In this document: positions 61,801 through 64,000 of the stretch, piece by piece
How positions within the stretch are numbered: position 1 is the first letter of the stretch
Layout: each line of letters begins with the position of its first letter
Assembly: GCF_036492635.1 (NCBI RefSeq)
Contig: NZ_AP025306.1
Span: 124,001 to 188,000 of the forward strand
DNA from: Aureibacter tunicatorum
GTDB taxonomy: Bacteria; Bacteroidota; Bacteroidia; Cytophagales; Cyclobacteriaceae
Direction: 5' to 3'
Length of the DNA stretch: 64,000 nucleotides
The notes under the pieces: model-generated
The model's database searches: none
Told to the model about the DNA's origin: nothing
Seen by the model: only the letters and a program-made list of their open reading frames with translations
Translations under genes and position numbers: made by a program

Positions 61801-62709
61801 ATGACAGATTTCTTAAAAATCATGACTTTGTCGGAAATGTTCAAACTTATAAACTTGCCGGCGCCTAAACACCCTTTGATAACGCTTATAGATTATTCCA
61901 AAACTCCTTTGCAAGCTCAATTGCCTCCTTGCAAGGTAATTTGCGATTTCTATCAGATAACCTTGAAGAGTGATAAAAATGGTTTTCTTAAATACGGCAG
62001 AGAGAAATACGATTACCAAGAAGGGTCTTTGATATATCTTGCGCCGGGCCAGGTAGTACAGTTTTCTGATGCTCAGGATATTCAAGTGGACAAAGGCTGG
62101 TCTTTGTTTTTTCATGCGGATTTGATCCGAAGTTTTTCTTTGGAAAAGAAAATGAAAGATTATGGCTTCTTTAATTATCAATCCAATGAAGCCTTGCATA
62201 TCTCTGAAAGAGAAAAAGAGATCATAGATTCAATAATAAAAAAAATGCAGATTGAATTGGATTCGCACCTTGACGAATACAGCGAAGAAGTGATGGTTTC
62301 GAACCTAGAACTGTTGTTGAATTACTCCAAAAGATTTTATAACCGCCAGTTCATAACGCGCAAGCGGTTTGATGTGGGGCTGATCGCCAAGTTTACCGAG
62401 CTATTGGAAACCTATTTTGATGAGGACAAACAGAAACAACTCGGTTTGCCTACAGTTCAGTATTTTGCGGATGAACTAAACTATTCGTCAAATTATCTAA
62501 ACGAGCTGATTAAAAAATCAACGGACAGGAGTATTTTGGAGCATGTTCATTTTAAAGTGATTGAGATGGCAAAGACCAAATTGCTGAATACTAATATGAG
62601 TATTTCTGAAATCGCTTACGAGCTTGGTTTTGAGTATTCGCAATACTTCAGTCGATTGTTTAAAAAGAAAACGGGCATGACGCCTATTTCATACAGAAAC
62701 ATTGGTTAA
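61801..62709 (+). CDS. AraC-family transcriptional regulator 2
   Basis: 302 aa. It is a paralogue of the regulator at 56727 over the full length: 'HPLITLIDYSKTP', 'FLKYGREKYDYQEGSLIYL', 'APGQVVQFS', then the DNA-binding part 'TVQYFADELNYSSNYLNELI' and 'SISEIAYELGFEYSQYFSRL'. It is 22 bases after an SDR gene, and the next gene's ATG directly follows its stop codon. It probably senses a small molecule through its cupin domain and regulates its own operon. Confidence 0.92.
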   Translation: MTDFLKIMTLSEMFKLINLPAPKHPLITLIDYSKTPLQAQLPPCKVICDFYQITLKSDKNGFLKYGREKYDYQEGSLIYLAPGQVVQFSDAQDIQVDKGWSLFFHADLIRSFSLEKKMKDYGFFNYQSNEALHISEREKEIIDSIIKKMQIELDSHLDEYSEEVMVSNLELLLNYSKRFYNRQFITRKRFDVGLIAKFTELLETYFDEDKQKQLGLPTVQYFADELNYSSNYLNELIKKSTDRSILEHVHFKVIEMAKTKLLNTNMSISEIAYELGFEYSQYFSRLFKKKTGMTPISYRNIG

Positions 62710-63219
62710 ATGGAATTTATACAATACACGATTAATTGGACAAAAGGAGAAATTCTTGAAGCAGGAATTACGGCGGCTTGCGGAGGCTTAATTGTTATTT
62801 GCAGTTTGTTGTTTTGGAAATTTGGCGAAACCCCGTTCGCTAAAGCTTTGATAGTGCCGTTGCTTGTAGTCGGTTGCATTCCTTTGATTACCGGTATTTC
62901 TGGAATTATGATGAATAAAAAACGTATCGTTGCCTTGGAAAAGGAATGGAAACTCGATGAACATAGATTTTTGATGGAGGAAAAAGAACGGGTGGAAGGT
63001 TTTGACGAGATTTTCAAATATACATACCCAGGAGCTTTTATCTGTGTCGTGGGAGGAGCTATTTTATTTTTTCTTTTGGGTTCCCCAACATGGAAAGCGG
63101 TAAGCTTGTCATTGATGGTGATAGGATTGATGGCTTATTTTATTGATCACTTCGCCGCAGAACGAGCGGATATTTATTTAGAGCATATTAAAAGTGCTTT
63201 GAAACAGTTTGAAATCTAG
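62710..63219 (+). CDS. Four-helix membrane protein of unknown function
   Basis: 169 aa, starting on the base after the AraC stop codon. Helices at about 18-37 ('ITAACGGLIVICSLLFW'), 44-66 ('LIVPLLVVGCIPLITGISG'), 106-124 and 128-146. A charged loop 'EKEWKLDEHRFLMEEKERV' lies in the middle. It looks like the small membrane proteins found beside Bacteroidota AraC regulators. No function known. Confidence 0.8.
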   Translation: MEFIQYTINWTKGEILEAGITAACGGLIVICSLLFWKFGETPFAKALIVPLLVVGCIPLITGISGIMMNKKRIVALEKEWKLDEHRFLMEEKERVEGFDEIFKYTYPGAFICVVGGAILFFLLGSPTWKAVSLSLMVIGLMAYFIDHFAAERADIYLEHIKSALKQFEI

Positions 63220-63292
63220 ATTTGGTATTTATTCGAATTAACTATTTATTTGTTGATGAATAGTTTGATTTTATTGATATCAAGTATAGTGT

Positions 63293-64000
63293 ATGCAACG
63301 ATCTTTTTTCTTCGCTCTTTTAGTTGTTTTTAGCTTTTGTATAGTATCATTTGATCGGGTTGAGCATAAGGTTGACGAAGACCTTTTTGTTTTGCATGAG
63401 GCAATTCCGAAATCTGGGAAGTTGAAATTTTATTGGAAAGACGGAAACGGCCGACGTTTTGAATCTCTTGGAAATTTGAGGAAGCATTTGTCTGAAAATG
63501 GCGAGAAGTTGATTTTTGCTGTTAATGGAGGAATGTATGACAGCAAGCGAAAGCCGCAAGGATTGTATGTGGAAGATGGGACTGTTAAGCAAAATCTGGA
63601 TACTTGTGAGGATGGCTATGGCAATTTTTATATGCAGCCTAATGGCGTTTTTTATCTAAAAAAAGAGGGCAAAGCTGAAATAGTTTCAACCCATGATTTT
63701 GAATTGGATTCCACCATTGAATTTGCTACTCAATCGGGGCCGATGTTGTTGATAAATGGAGAGTATCATAAGAAGCTAATGAAAGGTTCCGCTAATGTGC
63801 ATATTCGCAATGGAGTAGGGATACTTCCAAATGGAAATGCGCTTTTCGCCATGTCTAAAGACAAAGTTAACTTTTATGATTTGGCAACTTTGTTTAAACA
63901 GAAGGGATGCGATAATGCACTGTATTTGGATGGTTATGTGTCAAGAACTTTTGCTTCAAAGTCCAATTGGGAACAAATTGATGGCGATTTTGGTGTTATT
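63293..64000 (+). CDS. Phosphodiester glycosidase (DUF2233/NAGPA-like), 3' end outside the window
   Basis: 236 residues are seen, open to the last base. Signal peptide or anchor in 'SFFFALLVVFSFCIVSF'. Family landmarks: 'FAVNGGMYDSKRKPQGLYVE', 'ATQSGPMLLINGEYH', 'RNGVGILPNGNALFAMSK' and 'ALYLDGYVSRTF'. The fold is that of NAGPA-type enzymes, which remove sugars linked by phosphodiester bonds; bacterial members act in the cell envelope. It is cut shortly before the expected C-terminus. Confidence 0.88.
   Translation, partial: MQRSFFFALLVVFSFCIVSFDRVEHKVDEDLFVLHEAIPKSGKLKFYWKDGNGRRFESLGNLRKHLSENGEKLIFAVNGGMYDSKRKPQGLYVEDGTVKQNLDTCEDGYGNFYMQPNGVFYLKKEGKAEIVSTHDFELDSTIEFATQSGPMLLINGEYHKKLMKGSANVHIRNGVGILPNGNALFAMSKDKVNFYDLATLFKQKGCDNALYLDGYVSRTFASKSNWEQIDGDFGVI

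Overview
The window reads as chromosomal DNA of a low-GC bacterium of the phylum Bacteroidota, most likely order Cytophagales. The evidence is two proteins with type IX secretion (T9SS) C-terminal sorting domains, a TonB receptor with an N-terminal carboxypeptidase-like domain, LytTR two-component pairs, a hybrid histidine kinase ending in an AraC domain, and several -7 boxes of the Bacteroidota type TAnnTTTG. The genus is not established; a Persicobacteraceae/Flammeovirgaceae-like marine organism would fit. I saw no rRNA, tRNA, CRISPR array or intact mobile element.

Left part (1-19.9 kb): the end of a beta-helix protein; a 555-aa protein that looks like a catalytically dead M91-type (NleD-like) peptidase; a 3341-aa T9SS cargo with at least four LamG domains; a small T9SS protein sharing one of its domains; a TPR-sensor hybrid kinase; a second M91-like pseudo-peptidase; exported MsrA; and a small AAA+ ATPase. 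Next (20.3-25.4 kb) is a lipoprotein, then a cassette of ECF sigma factor, membrane TPR protein (anti-sigma candidate) and TPR-CHAT caspase-like protein. At 26-27.5 kb a CLC-F-type fluoride exporter lies behind a clear fluoride riboswitch. From 27.7 to 33 kb there are single genes: outer-membrane barrel, ECF sigma, VOC protein, divergent LysR/SDR with overlapping palindromic operators, and a sulfotransferase.

Middle (33.2-43.5 kb): a small exported protein, an ABC exporter whose nucleotide-binding domain has lost its Walker A, signature and Walker B motifs, an HlyD adaptor and a TolC-like protein. A TonB receptor / DUF4374 lipoprotein / PepSY reductase operon, typical of siderophore-iron uptake, follows. 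Between this operon and the next, on the minus strand and too short for ordinary gene calling, are two tandem paralogous 52-codon genes for double-glycine-leader peptides with a CX6CX4CX6C core. They are the most attractive undescribed element here.

Right part (44.4-64 kb): an RND efflux operon (adaptor, pump, a 117-aa protein carrying a copy of the pump's last membrane helix, TolC) is followed by a LytS/LytTR pair. A second LytS/LytTR pair faces it tail to tail. Then come an MBL-fold hydrolase, an acyltransferase, two AraC-plus-SDR neighbourhoods with paralogous AraC regulators, a lipoprotein with a permuted NlpC/P60-like signature, DUF2147, a small membrane protein, and the start of a phosphodiester glycosidase cut by the window end. 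All functions are assigned by reading motifs, without database searches.
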